A stretch of DNA of 37,087 bases from positions 1-37,087 of the forward strand of contig JAGAYI010000043.1 of assembly GCA_017940545.1 (NCBI GenBank), written 5' to 3'. The notes beneath the pieces are model-generated. The model was not told where the DNA came from. It made no database searches and saw only the letters and a program-made list of their open reading frames with translations. This stretch comes from Prevotella sp. (GTDB lineage Bacteria > Bacteroidota > Bacteroidia > Bacteroidales > Bacteroidaceae). Of the stretch, positions 1 to 8,512 are shown one piece after another. Position 1 is the first letter of the stretch. The number at the start of each line of letters is the position of its first letter. A program made the position numbers and the translations under genes.

Positions 1-155
1 GTTTGTTCTAACAGCGGGCGGTGTTAGAACTAACAGCGGCCGCTGTGACCCAGAGACCCCCGTACTTTCTCCCCGACACCCCGGCACTCTCTCCCCGTCA
101 GTGCCGGGGTTTCTCCCAGTTTCCCCGGCACTTTCTGCCAGCGTCCACCACCGTG
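1..155 (-). repeat. Partial structured repeat related to the 19.4 and 36.9 kb elements
   Basis: Read on the minus strand this begins with a G-rich segment containing GCCGGGGAAACTGGGAGAAA, built from the same blocks as the head of the copies at 19372 and 36919. It ends in GCGGCCGCTGTTAG followed by TTCTAACA, a short spacer and TGTTAGAA, giving inverted and direct arms like the tails of those copies. The window starts inside it, so the far end is unknown. Similarity to the other two copies is by layout and building blocks; I cannot align it without gaps. Confidence 0.5.
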
Positions 156-251
156 GGGTGTCTGAACACCACTTACGACTAACTGAAGCAGGTAGAGCTT
201 GCGAAAGTTGAATAAACTTTTTTCTTGATAAGCACAAGTTTTTGGCAGTAT

Positions 252-285
252 TTTTTGGTGATTAGGGGTTTTATGACTAACTTTG
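252..285 (+). promoter_or_regulatory. Bacteroidota-type promoter of rubrerythrin gene
   Basis: TAACTTTG at 278-285 matches the -7 consensus TAnnTTTG. The T-rich TTTTTTGG at 251-258 lies about 20 nt upstream in the -33 position. The start codon follows 44 nt downstream. Confidence 0.6.
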
Positions 286-329
286 CCAAAAGATAGGAAT
301 TCTTATTAACTAAACAAATACAAACGATT

Positions 330-872
330 ATGAAAGAACTGAAAGGAACAAAAACCGAAAAGAACCTGCAGGAAGCATTTGCAGGCGAGTCAATGGCACG
401 CAACAAGTACAGCTACTGGGCTTCGAAGGCTAAGAAGGACGGCTACGTGCAGATAGCTGCCATATTCGAGGAAACGGCTGCCAACGAGAAGGAGCACGCC
501 AAGATGTGGTTCAAGCTCTTGGAGGGCGGCGCCATCAAGGACACGGCCAGCAACCTGGAGGCTGCTGCCGGCGGCGAGAACTTCGAGTGGACCGACATGT
601 ATGCCCGCATGGCACGCGAGGCTCGCGAAGAGGGATTCCCCGAGATTGCCGAGAAGTTTGAGGGCGTGGCAGCCATCGAGAAGGCTCACGAGGAGCGTTA
701 CCGCAAGCTGTTGGACAATGTGCAGAAGGAGCGCGTTTTCTCGAAGGACGGCGACGTCATCTGGCAGTGCGCCAACTGCGGTCACATCGTCATTGGCAAG
801 AAGGCTCCCGAGGTTTGCCCCGTGTGCGACCATCCGCAGTCATACTTCCAGGTGAAGGCAGAGAACTACTAA
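330..872 (+). CDS. rbr: Rubrerythrin
   Basis: Cytoplasmic non-haem iron protein that reduces hydrogen peroxide with electrons passed through its rubredoxin domain, a standard peroxide defence in anaerobes. The 180-residue protein has an N-terminal four-helix ferritin-like domain (about 1-135). Its di-iron ligands are E20, E53 with H56 (EKEH), E97/E100 and E117 with H120 (EKAH). A C-terminal rubredoxin-like domain (about 142-180) has two CxxC knuckles, C147/C150 and C163/C166. Length and domain order match classical rubrerythrins. The start is fixed by the upstream promoter and the [10 protein letters not shown] start typical of the family. The gene is monocistronic, ending in a strong terminator. 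The next gene, a methionine sulfoxide reductase, suits the same stress theme but has its own promoter. Confidence 0.96.
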   Translation: MKELKGTKTEKNLQEAFAGESMARNKYSYWASKAKKDGYVQIAAIFEETAANEKEHAKMWFKLLEGGAIKDTASNLEAAAGGENFEWTDMYARMAREAREEGFPEIAEKFEGVAAIEKAHEERYRKLLDNVQKERVFSKDGDVIWQCANCGHIVIGKKAPEVCPVCDHPQSYFQVKAENY

Positions 873-911
873 AAACGACAGGAAGGTTCCTGCCGCGAGC
901 AACGACTGGCA

Positions 912-950
912 CCCCAATGTCCAACAGTTGGCATTGGGGCGCTTTTTGTT
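912..950 (+). terminator. Rho-independent terminator after rubrerythrin
   Basis: Arms CCCCAATG (912-919) and CATTGGGG (932-939) enclose an inner CCAAC/GTTGG pair and are followed by GCTTTTTGTTT. Confidence 0.85.
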
Positions 951-1071
951 TAATGCCCCGGCGAGCGGGAGCCAATGGCATAGGCCTCGCTTGTAGCGTT
1001 GTTTTTGTGAGTATTTATGGTACAAAGATAACGAAATGATTTCTTTTCCCGGCAGATTTCTGAAAATAATT

Positions 1072-1103
1072 CTTTCCGGTTTCAAACAATTATCGTACCT
1101 TTG
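1072..1103 (+). promoter_or_regulatory. Promoter of the methionine sulfoxide reductase gene
   Basis: TACCTTTG at 1096-1103 is an exact -7 match. CTTTCCGGTTTC about 20 nt upstream occupies the -33 position. Confidence 0.6.
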
Positions 1104-1150
1104 CACACACAAGGAATGATGATGCCTCAGTAAATGGGGGACTTACGTAT

Positions 1151-1612
1151 ATGACCAAACAAGAACAATACGAACAACTGTTGCCACAGGTGTATGCGCT
1201 CATTGAGGGGGAGCATGACGAAGTGGCGGTGATGAGCAATGTGGTGGCCGCCCTGCACGAGACGATGGGTTTCTTCTGGACCGGCTTCTACCGCGTGGTG
1301 AATAACGAACTGCTGGTAGGCCCGTTTCAGGGACCGACGGCCTGCTTCCACATTGCCTACGGACGGGGCGTGTGCGGCACGGCGTGGAAGACGGGACTGA
1401 CTCAGGTGGTGGCTGACGTGGAACAGTTTCCCGGCCACATAGCGTGCAGCTCATTGTCGCGCAGCGAGATAGTGGTGCCGCTGTCTGACGCAGAGGGCAA
1501 CGTGCGTGCTGTACTCGACATTGACTCCAAGGAACTCGGCACGTTCGACGCAACGGACAAGGAGTATCTGGAACAGCTTTGCCGGCAGTTGGCACAACAG
1601 CTGTACTTATAA
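1151..1612 (+). CDS. msrC: Free methionine-(R)-sulfoxide reductase (GAF domain)
   Basis: Reduces free methionine-R-sulfoxide to methionine in the cytoplasm, using thioredoxin-type reductants. The 153-residue protein is a single GAF domain of the fRMsr family. The three cysteines expected of the family are present: C65 (TACFH), C75 (GVCGTAW) and C99 (HIACSS), along with the SEIVVPL strand and the VLDIDSK motif near the C-terminus. The length matches the E. coli and yeast enzymes. It has its own promoter and shares a bidirectional terminator with the convergent gene to its right. Confidence 0.93.
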   Translation: MTKQEQYEQLLPQVYALIEGEHDEVAVMSNVVAALHETMGFFWTGFYRVVNNELLVGPFQGPTACFHIAYGRGVCGTAWKTGLTQVVADVEQFPGHIACSSLSRSEIVVPLSDAEGNVRAVLDIDSKELGTFDATDKEYLEQLCRQLAQQLYL

Positions 1613-1633
1613 TAGCTTTGTTTGAGAAGTTTT

Positions 1634-1668
1634 CTGATTTTCGAGGTATGAGGTACCTCGAAAATCAG
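1634..1668. terminator. Bidirectional terminator between convergent genes
   Basis: A perfect 15-bp inverted repeat (1634-1648 and 1654-1668, loop TGAGG) sits between the stop codons of msrC and the leftward DUF4861 gene. T-rich tracts lie on both sides. Confidence 0.8.
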
Positions 1669-1682
1669 GAATTATTATTTGT

Positions 1683-2903
1683 CTATTCAACGGTGACCTT
1701 CAGCGGATTACGCAGGTTTTCCTGAAGCTCTGCTATCCGCATTAACCACTGGAGGAAGTTGGTGCAGTCGTACTTTGACCATGCAGAACCCCAGTAGTAA
1801 GTGACTCTCTGGCCTGGCTGCACACCACGACGGACAGCAAGGGCGTGACCGTTGATGCCGTTGGCAGCCCCTTCGTTAGGCACACGCAAGGTCTGCACCT
1901 GGTCGTATGGGAACACAACACCAACATAAATCTGGAAGTTCTGACCGGCAGGATTGTCTGTCGGGTCAGCATAGGCAACGAAAGGATGCTCCATATAAAC
2001 CGACATGGTGTCTTCGTTGTGAATGACAACACCCGAGGCTACGTCGATGGGCTTCGTGGCACCCTCGTACCAGACGGTCTGACGGTTGAAGTTGGAACCC
2101 TTGTCGAGCGACAACAGGCGGTGCTCCGTGACTTGCTCGCCATGGAACTCCTTGGTCTCGTAGGTCAGGCTGACGGTAAAGCGCAGCGGGCCATTGTCGA
2201 GTATCTCGTACTGCGTATAGCAATAGGGGAAGACTATCTGGTTGCCGTCCATGAGTGCCGGAGCACCACAGCCAAGCGACGGGCCCACCTTGTAGCAGTC
2301 GAGTCCGTAGCCGTGGTCGTAGTGGTAGGTGGTCAGCTCTTCGAGCGAGTCGGCAGCTGCCGTGTTGCCAGCCTTGCGCAGCGCCTCGACGGCAGCGTGG
2401 TTGCTCAGCTCCAGGTTGTAGCGCTGCTCGACAACGAGGTCGGGCGTGTTCTTCACCCACACGTCGTTACCGAAGGCACGCTCCTTGTTACGCTGAAGGG
2501 CAGGACCGTAAAGGCGATAGGCACCGCGGTCGTTCTCCCACGCAATGTCATCGACACGCTCAGGATACTGTCGGCCGCAGACGACCGTTTTCATGGGACG
2601 CGGCTGGCCCGGCACAACGGTGAAACGGGCGACACCCATGGGCCGCACACTGGCATCAATGAGCAGCTTGCCGTCGTAAGTCAGCTGGTAGGCCACTTCC
2701 TGCCTAAGCGCATTGAACACTTTGAAGGGCTTACCGTCGGCTATGCCAAGTTTCTCACGGACTGCCTTGGCATCTACCTCGACAAGTTCCTGTCGCTGAG
2801 ACTCTGCTGAATTAATAACGGTAACGGTAACTTGCTGGGCCTGTGCAGCAATGCCGCAGAAAGACGCGGCTGCAAATAAAAGTGCAAAACGTATTCTTTT
2901 CAT
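1683..2903 (-). CDS. DUF4861 domain protein, exported
   Basis: A 406-residue protein with a clear signal peptide (about 1-22, hydrophobic core followed by AQAQ), so probably periplasmic or surface exposed. The rest resembles DUF4861 proteins, which in Bacteroidota are often found near polysaccharide-degradation genes. Their biochemical activity is not known to me. Conserved-looking segments include WENDRGAYRLYGPALQ, GNDVWVKNTPDLV, HGYGLDCYKVGP and SAWSKYD. The start lies 2 nt after the stop of the dipeptidyl peptidase gene, so the two are almost certainly co-transcribed. A second, more distant DUF4861 protein is at 6206-7435 on the other strand. Confidence 0.75.
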   Translation of the reverse strand: MKRIRFALLFAAASFCGIAAQAQQVTVTVINSAESQRQELVEVDAKAVREKLGIADGKPFKVFNALRQEVAYQLTYDGKLLIDASVRPMGVARFTVVPGQPRPMKTVVCGRQYPERVDDIAWENDRGAYRLYGPALQRNKERAFGNDVWVKNTPDLVVEQRYNLELSNHAAVEALRKAGNTAAADSLEELTTYHYDHGYGLDCYKVGPSLGCGAPALMDGNQIVFPYCYTQYEILDNGPLRFTVSLTYETKEFHGEQVTEHRLLSLDKGSNFNRQTVWYEGATKPIDVASGVVIHNEDTMSVYMEHPFVAYADPTDNPAGQNFQIYVGVVFPYDQVQTLRVPNEGAANGINGHALAVRRGVQPGQRVTYYWGSAWSKYDCTNFLQWLMRIAELQENLRNPLKVTVE

Positions 2904-2905
2904 AT

Positions 2906-5134
2906 TTAATCTTTTAATTTCTCATTAAAGTGATTGATAGCCTGGCGGTAGAGGTGCAGACGCGTATTTCCGCCATAAATGCTGTGATTGCGGTTGGTGT
3001 AGGTCACCTGCCGAAAGTCCTTGTCTGCCTGCACCAGTGCCTCGGTATATTCTGCCGTGTTGCGGAAGTGAACGTTGTCGTCGGCCAGACCATGACAAAG
3101 GAGCAACGCTCCATGCAACTGCCCAGCACGGGCAATGGGGTTCACGCGGTCGTAACCATCGGCATTCTCCTGAGGCGTGCGCATATAACGCTCGGAATAA
3201 ATAGTGTCATAGTAGCGCCAGCTGGTGGGCGGGGCAATGGCCACGCCGGCAGCAAAGGCATTGCGGCCTTCCGACATGGACATCAGGGTGTTCCATCCTC
3301 CATAGGACCAGCCCCAGATACCGATGCGGTCCTTATCGACGTATGACTGCCGCCCTAACCACAAGGCAGCCTCTACCTGGTCGCGGCTTTCCAGTTCACC
3401 TAACTTCATGTAAACAGACTTCTCGAAGTCAGCACCACGTCCGCCCGTGCCACGGTTATCCACACAGACACAAATGTAGCCTTGCTGACAAAGATACTGT
3501 TCCATGATGGCACCGGCACCGCACATGCCGATGTCCCAGGCGTTCCGAACCTGCTGGCTGCCGGGCCCGCCATACTGATACATAATGACGGGATAGCGTT
3601 TCGAAGCGCTGAAATCTGCCGGTTTGACCATCCAGCCGTTCAGCTGCACACCGTCGCCGGTAGTAAACGTGAAGAGTTCGCGCGTACCTATTTGATATTG
3701 GGACAGCTTTTCACTAAGGGCCTTGTTGTCAATGAGCACGGCCGTCTGCTTCTTGCCCTCGTGCAGGCTGTAGGTGGTGGGCGTGTTCATGTCGCTCCAC
3801 GTGTTGATGAAGTACTTATAGTTCTTCGAGAAGATAGCACTACTCCACCCTGCCTTCGGGGTCAGACATTCCACCTTGCCGTTCTTATGAGCCACGAAGA
3901 CCTGCTGTTCCGTCGCACCGTTGGCATGGGAGGCGAAATAGGTGTCGCCGGTGACCTCGTCGTAACCATAGACATCAGAAACCTCATAGTCGCCCTGCTC
4001 CACCTGGCGCACCAGCTGTCCGCCAATGGTATAAAGATACAGGTGCATGAACCCCGAACGGTCACTCGGCAAAAGAATGTGCTGAGGTGTCAGTTGCAGT
4101 TGCTCCAGCACTTCCTCCTTGACATACTTGTCGGCCGTCTCTTCCAAAATTAACTGGCTCAGCGTCGAGAGCGCATTGACAGCATACAGGCGCAGGCAGT
4201 CCTGATGGCGGTTCATGGTCATCACAATAATCTGCGAACTGCCCTGACCCTCGGCATCTGCTAACGGGTAGGTCTTAATGCGGGGTATGTAGCCGTCGGC
4301 ATCTAACGGGACACTCAGCGTGCGGGTCTTATGGCTCTTAATGTCATAGCTCATCACGCTGACCTTTGAATTCTGCTCGCCTGCTATGGGATATTTATAG
4401 GCATAGAGACCGGGATAATCGGCATACTGGTCGTTGGCAGGATTAGCCCCACGATAAAGGGGGAAGCAGAACTCCTTGACCTGCGACTCGTCGTAACGTA
4501 TCCAGCAGAGCTGCTTGGAGTCGGGCGTGAAGGCCATGCTTTGTGCCGTGGAGAATTCTTCCTCATACACCCAGTCAGGCACACCGTTAATCACTTCGTT
4601 GAACTTACCGTCCTTCGTGATCTGGCTCTCGGCGTTGTTGTATAGCAACTTCACCAGGAATATATTATTATCACGAACGAAGGCAACCTGCAAACCGTCA
4701 GGCGAGAACAGCGGAGCCCGCTGGGGACCACCATCGGAAAGTGTCTCTAACTTCTTGTTCTGAATATCATAGATATAGTACTTTGCCGTAAACGAACGCC
4801 GGTAAATGTAGTTGGACTCCGTTTGTATCAGCAGGCGCTTGCCGTCAGGACTCACAATGTAGTTTTCAATGTTGCGTACCTTTGCACCGTGGGTGTCCTG
4901 AAGGTCGAGCAGGGTGCTCACCAGCTTACCTGTCTTGAAAGAATACTGTTCAATACGCTGACCGTCAGGCGAAATCTGCAAATAGCTTTCTCCGTCCTGT
5001 GCGGGCCTCAATGCCGCCATACGCTGAGAACGGAATTTACCTCGCGCCACGTCCTGTAGTTCCAGCGTGCCGCCGGCCAACATCTGACTTGCTGCCACCA
5101 TAAGCATCATTAATAAAATGGGTATGCGTTTCAT
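2906..5134 (-). CDS. Dipeptidyl peptidase IV (S9B serine protease), exported
   Basis: Releases X-Pro or X-Ala dipeptides from peptide N-termini, probably in the periplasm. From M at 5134 the protein has 742 residues: a signal peptide, an N-terminal beta-propeller (to about residue 470) and a C-terminal alpha/beta-hydrolase domain. Catalytic residues are Ser of GWSYGGW (about 610), Asp of GLADDNVHF (about 685) and His of NRNHSIYGG (about 717). The propeller carries the double-Glu motif VYEEEFS that binds the substrate amino group in DPP4. A start 22 codons upstream (5200) is open, but the promoter boxes at 5158-5187 lie within that extension, so 5134 is preferred. The DUF4861 gene follows after 2 nt. 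Confidence 0.92.
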   Translation of the reverse strand: MKRIPILLMMLMVAASQMLAGGTLELQDVARGKFRSQRMAALRPAQDGESYLQISPDGQRIEQYSFKTGKLVSTLLDLQDTHGAKVRNIENYIVSPDGKRLLIQTESNYIYRRSFTAKYYIYDIQNKKLETLSDGGPQRAPLFSPDGLQVAFVRDNNIFLVKLLYNNAESQITKDGKFNEVINGVPDWVYEEEFSTAQSMAFTPDSKQLCWIRYDESQVKEFCFPLYRGANPANDQYADYPGLYAYKYPIAGEQNSKVSVMSYDIKSHKTRTLSVPLDADGYIPRIKTYPLADAEGQGSSQIIVMTMNRHQDCLRLYAVNALSTLSQLILEETADKYVKEEVLEQLQLTPQHILLPSDRSGFMHLYLYTIGGQLVRQVEQGDYEVSDVYGYDEVTGDTYFASHANGATEQQVFVAHKNGKVECLTPKAGWSSAIFSKNYKYFINTWSDMNTPTTYSLHEGKKQTAVLIDNKALSEKLSQYQIGTRELFTFTTGDGVQLNGWMVKPADFSASKRYPVIMYQYGGPGSQQVRNAWDIGMCGAGAIMEQYLCQQGYICVCVDNRGTGGRGADFEKSVYMKLGELESRDQVEAALWLGRQSYVDKDRIGIWGWSYGGWNTLMSMSEGRNAFAAGVAIAPPTSWRYYDTIYSERYMRTPQENADGYDRVNPIARAGQLHGALLLCHGLADDNVHFRNTAEYTEALVQADKDFRQVTYTNRNHSIYGGNTRLHLYRQAINHFNEKLKD

Positions 5135-5157
5135 ATAGTTTGTTATTAGTTCGGCCA

Positions 5158-5187
5158 CAAAGGTAATAATAATTTGCGACTTATCAA
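5158..5187 (-). promoter_or_regulatory. Promoter of the DPP IV gene
   Basis: On the minus strand, TTG (5187-5185) is followed after 19-20 nt by TACCTTTG (5165-5158). It sits inside the longest open frame and therefore decides for the downstream start at 5134. Confidence 0.75.
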
Positions 5188-5207
5188 CCTGACAAGTCAC
5201 ATTTTCT

Positions 5208-5999
5208 TCAAATTCCCAATGAATCGGCTTTTTCTAATAACTGCGGAACAGTAACCTGACGGTGATTGTGCATGTAGTTCTCAACGGCCCGTACATGTTC
5301 ATTGACAAAGACACGCTTCTTCGTCACCTTATTAACCACCCACTGTATCTTCCCCATGTGCTGACGGCGAACTTCCAAGGCCGAATCGGCCTCGTGCAGC
5401 GGATACTTGCTAAGAATGAAGAAACTCATACAGTCGGGCACAATCATCTGACGGGTCATCTGCTTGCGCTGTCCTTCCGGATAATATAAGGAATACAACG
5501 GGAAATCTGCTCCCAGATATTTGTCGAGACTGATGCCTAACGTGCTGTCACCTACAATAACACTCTGCGTCAGGGCACCAATCTGCGCATAGACAACAGG
5601 AACCTGTATGTCGGGCAACAGTTTCTGCAACTCCCTGAAGGCAAGGGTCATCTCCTTGTTCAGCTCACTCAGGTCTGCATATTGCCTTTCTGCTTCGGTC
5701 ACAAGGGTCAGCAATATCGAGTCCTGGTAATATTGCAGGAATTTCGCATTGATAAGAGGGTCGTTTACTGCACCAATTTTCAAGACGTCTTCAATCAGCA
5801 TGCGCATTTGCTCGGGGTAGCGCGTGTTCAGCTGCTGCAACGCAGAACGGTCGCCCGTGGTCAGGTACAATGCCTGAATACGGTCGAAGCGCTCTACTTC
5901 AACTCCCTCTGAAGCATGTTCGTCAGCGGGTTTGAGGTGCCACTCACAGCCTATGCATATCAACATGCAAGCCAGCAATGCTATATATACTTTGCGCAC
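5208..5999 (-). CDS. gldB: GldB-like lipoprotein
   Basis: Resembles the GldB lipoprotein family. GldB is required for gliding in Flavobacterium, but homologues are widespread in non-gliding Bacteroidota and their role there is unclear. A GTG start at 5999 gives 263 residues beginning VRKVYIALL, with a lipobox LICIGC (Cys at residue 18), so an envelope lipoprotein. Family-like segments are VERFDR near the N-terminus, TRYPEQM, SLDKYLGADFP and YPLHEADS. The frame is open up to an ATG at 6071, but the promoter at 6041-6071 overlaps that part. The start at 5999 also yields a clean lipoprotein signal. It lies upstream of the DPP IV gene on the same strand. Confidence 0.7.
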   Translation of the reverse strand: MRKVYIALLACMLICIGCEWHLKPADEHASEGVEVERFDRIQALYLTTGDRSALQQLNTRYPEQMRMLIEDVLKIGAVNDPLINAKFLQYYQDSILLTLVTEAERQYADLSELNKEMTLAFRELQKLLPDIQVPVVYAQIGALTQSVIVGDSTLGISLDKYLGADFPLYSLYYPEGQRKQMTRQMIVPDCMSFFILSKYPLHEADSALEVRRQHMGKIQWVVNKVTKKRVFVNEHVRAVENYMHNHRQVTVPQLLEKADSLGI

Positions 6000-6040
6000 T
6001 GAAGTTATTAATTTTTGAAAGTTGATGTTAAAATCGACTG

Positions 6041-6071
6041 CAAATATACTAAAAAATCTAATTAATTCCAA
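6041..6071 (-). promoter_or_regulatory. Promoter of the GldB-like gene
   Basis: Minus strand TATATTTG (6048-6041) with TTGG (6071-6068) about 20 nt upstream. It supports the GTG start at 5999. Confidence 0.6.
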
Positions 6072-6205
6072 ATTTTAACCTAAAAAACCTCAAAAACCGA
6101 CTAATATTTGTTTACTATTTATAGTTTTGCATAGTTTATGCACTTAAAAAACGCCATTTTCTACTAACATACGAATGCTGGCTTTGCAACTAAAACAAAC
6201 ATGAT

Positions 6206-7435
6206 ATGAAACAAAAACTGCTTCTCTCGTTTGGGCTCATAACTGCCTGCCTGTCTGCCACGGCACAGACAAACCGGAACATAACCGTAGAAAACAAATC
6301 GAAAATGGAACTGAAGGCACAGCCGGTCGTATTCAATCTGAAACCGTACAAGGGCACCAAGACCGCACTGGTTACGCTCGACGGCAAGGAAATACCCTGC
6401 CAGTTGGACGACCTGGACGGCGACCGCCAGCCTGACGAACTGTTTTTCCTGACTGACTTGAAAAAGAAAGAAAAACAGGTATTCACCATACAGCTCTCTG
6501 ACCAAGGGGCACCGCGAAACTATGAGCCACAGGTGTATGCCGAAATGCTACTGGCAAACAAAAAAGTCAAAGAGGAGAACAAGCAAGACCTCTACATCAG
6601 CAGCCTTACCGCAGACAATGGCACGAACCCCTACTGGCAGCTGCACCACCACGGACCGGCTTTCGAGAACAAACTGGTAGCCTACCGCATATACTTCGAC
6701 CACCGGCAGACTGTTGACATCTATGGCAAATACCATCAAGGACTGGAACTGCACGACACACAGTTCTACCCTGACAGCACACAGAAGGCCAACGGTTATG
6801 GCGATGACGTACTTTGGGTAGGAAGCACACTTGGCCTGGGAACCTTACGAGGATGGAACGGACAGGAACCCGTCATGCTGGAAGACGTTGAGCACCGTAC
6901 ACTACGCATCGTTGCACGAGGCCCTCTGCGCACCATCGTTGAGGTGATTGACGAAGGCTGGAATGCCCCACGGACTACCGAAGGGGTGCAAGAACGCCTC
7001 ACCATGACCACGCACTATACGCTCTATGCCGGCCGACGCGACTGCATGGTTGACATCAGCTTTGACCGTCCGGCTACTGACTACCAGTTTTGTACCGGTT
7101 TCATTAACGTCAAAGGCTCTGAAGAATTCAGCGACCTGAACAGCATACGCGGCTGCTGGGGTACCGACTGGCCTGTATCGGCAAAAGACTCCGTTGGTCA
7201 TAAGCGCGAAACGGTCGGTCTCGGCATCTATATTCCATTCAACAATGTGGTCAAGGAACTAAAGCGCGACAAGCGCAACTATGCCTTTGTCGTAGCTACG
7301 CCTACCAACGAGTTGCATTATGCCATTACGTTCGGTTCTGACAATGAAGACTTCGGCTACCACTCAGCTGACGAATGGTTTGCTTATCTGAAGGAATGGA
7401 AACGGCGGCTGACTGCTACCGTCAGCGTCAAGTAA
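6206..7435 (+). CDS. DUF4861 domain protein, exported (second paralogue)
   Basis: A 409-residue exported protein (signal peptide about 1-20 ending in ATAQ) of the DUF4861 family. Typical segments are IPCQLDDLDGD, NPYWQLHHHGPAFEN, VAYRIYFDHRQTVDIYGKYH and YGDDVLWVGSTLGLG. The reaction is unknown to me; aromatic and His-rich segments would suit carbohydrate binding, which is only inference. It differs strongly from the other DUF4861 protein at 1683-2903, so this is not a recent duplication. It is transcribed away from the GldB/DPP IV set and convergent with the glycosyltransferase. A weak -7-like TGGCTTTG lies about 20 nt before the start. Confidence 0.8.
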   Translation: MKQKLLLSFGLITACLSATAQTNRNITVENKSKMELKAQPVVFNLKPYKGTKTALVTLDGKEIPCQLDDLDGDRQPDELFFLTDLKKKEKQVFTIQLSDQGAPRNYEPQVYAEMLLANKKVKEENKQDLYISSLTADNGTNPYWQLHHHGPAFENKLVAYRIYFDHRQTVDIYGKYHQGLELHDTQFYPDSTQKANGYGDDVLWVGSTLGLGTLRGWNGQEPVMLEDVEHRTLRIVARGPLRTIVEVIDEGWNAPRTTEGVQERLTMTTHYTLYAGRRDCMVDISFDRPATDYQFCTGFINVKGSEEFSDLNSIRGCWGTDWPVSAKDSVGHKRETVGLGIYIPFNNVVKELKRDKRNYAFVVATPTNELHYAITFGSDNEDFGYHSADEWFAYLKEWKRRLTATVSVK

Positions 7436-7473
7436 TCTACAAGAACTGGCAGAAACCGTTGCCCCATAAGGAA

Positions 7474-8496
7474 TCAAGGCAACTCTGAAAAGCGCTTACG
7501 ACCTTTGGCATAATACTGCCAAAGGAGTGAGAAGGTGCGCCGTTCGGCTATTTGTGCGGTCTGACGGGTGGACTGTATCTGCTGACGGTCGGCCTCAAAA
7601 TCCTTTCGCCAGTGTTTGAAGGCACGACGGGCACGGAACACGGCACGGAAATCTCCCCAATTACGCTTGAGAATAAGCATTTCAAAGGATGCCAGATAGT
7701 CGAGAAACCAACGCATTCGCATGACGTGGCGCAACTCGTCGTCAGGCAGACACTTATAGAGCATGGTCAGGTTATTTCGGAAATTCAGATAGGTTTTCAT
7801 GGGGTTACTCTTCGGTAGCGTACCACCTCCGACGTGATAGACAAACGAATCAGGAACACAGCATACCCGACGGCCACGGATGCGGAGACGCCAGCAGAGG
7901 TCTATCTCTTCATTATGGGCGAAGAAACGTCCGTCCAGTCCACCGGCATCCCAATAGTCCTTTGCCCGAATCATCAAGGCAGCTCCCGTAGCCCAAAGCA
8001 CATCCTGAACAGTATCGTACTGTCCGTTGTCACACTCAACAGTGTCGAAAATGCGACCTCGGCAGAAAGGATAGCCGTAACGGTCAAGAAAGCCCCCACT
8101 CGCACCAGCATATTCGAAGTTGTCACGATGATAGACGGACAGCAGTTTGGGCTGGCAGGCAGCAACATTCTGATGGGCATCCATAAATTCTATGAGCGGC
8201 GTTAACCAATGGTGGGTCACCTCAATGTCGCTGTTCAGTAGCAGATAATACGTTGCATCTACCTGCTGAAGGGCTTTGTTGTAACCTTCGGCAAAGCCCC
8301 AGTTCTTATCGAGCTCTATCACGCGTACCTCTTCGCGGTATCGGGTATGAAGCAATTCCAGCGAGAAGTCGGTCGAAGCATTGTCAGCCACATAGACCGT
8401 CGCTTCGTCACGCGAATACTGCAAGACTGTTGGCAGATATTTTTGCAACATTCTCACACCGTTCCAGTTGAGTATGACAATAGCCAGTTTATCCAT
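7474..8496 (-). CDS. Family 2 glycosyltransferase
   Basis: Transfers a sugar from a nucleotide donor, probably in cell-surface polysaccharide synthesis. The 340-residue protein has a GT-A fold N-terminal domain: VILNWNG (about 7-13), VADNASTD, the LLNSDIEV region with the DxD-like metal site (S-D), FAHNEEIDLCWRL (the ED of the catalytic region) and the HVGGGT motif seen in rhamnosyltransferase-like members. The C-terminal about 80 residues are basic and may contact the membrane. It follows mtaB by 16 nt and is probably co-transcribed with it, though no shared function is obvious. A short GTTGCC/GGCAAC inverted repeat at its 3' end may help termination. Confidence 0.88.
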   Translation of the reverse strand: MDKLAIVILNWNGVRMLQKYLPTVLQYSRDEATVYVADNASTDFSLELLHTRYREEVRVIELDKNWGFAEGYNKALQQVDATYYLLLNSDIEVTHHWLTPLIEFMDAHQNVAACQPKLLSVYHRDNFEYAGASGGFLDRYGYPFCRGRIFDTVECDNGQYDTVQDVLWATGAALMIRAKDYWDAGGLDGRFFAHNEEIDLCWRLRIRGRRVCCVPDSFVYHVGGGTLPKSNPMKTYLNFRNNLTMLYKCLPDDELRHVMRMRWFLDYLASFEMLILKRNWGDFRAVFRARRAFKHWRKDFEADRQQIQSTRQTAQIAERRTFSLLWQYYAKGRKRFSELP

Positions 8497-8512
8497 CTCA
8501 CATTTTTTCGGT

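Noticed and set aside
1-1700. Prophage or integrated element boundary at the left end
   Set aside because: The repeat at 1-155 is followed directly by ordinary housekeeping genes; no integrase, attachment-site duplication or tRNA end is present.
1845-2810. Long open frame (321 codons) on the plus strand opposite the DUF4861 gene
   Set aside because: It is a mirror of a well-supported exported protein, has no promoter, and its sequence shows the repetitive V/L/R/H composition typical of antisense frames in such genes.
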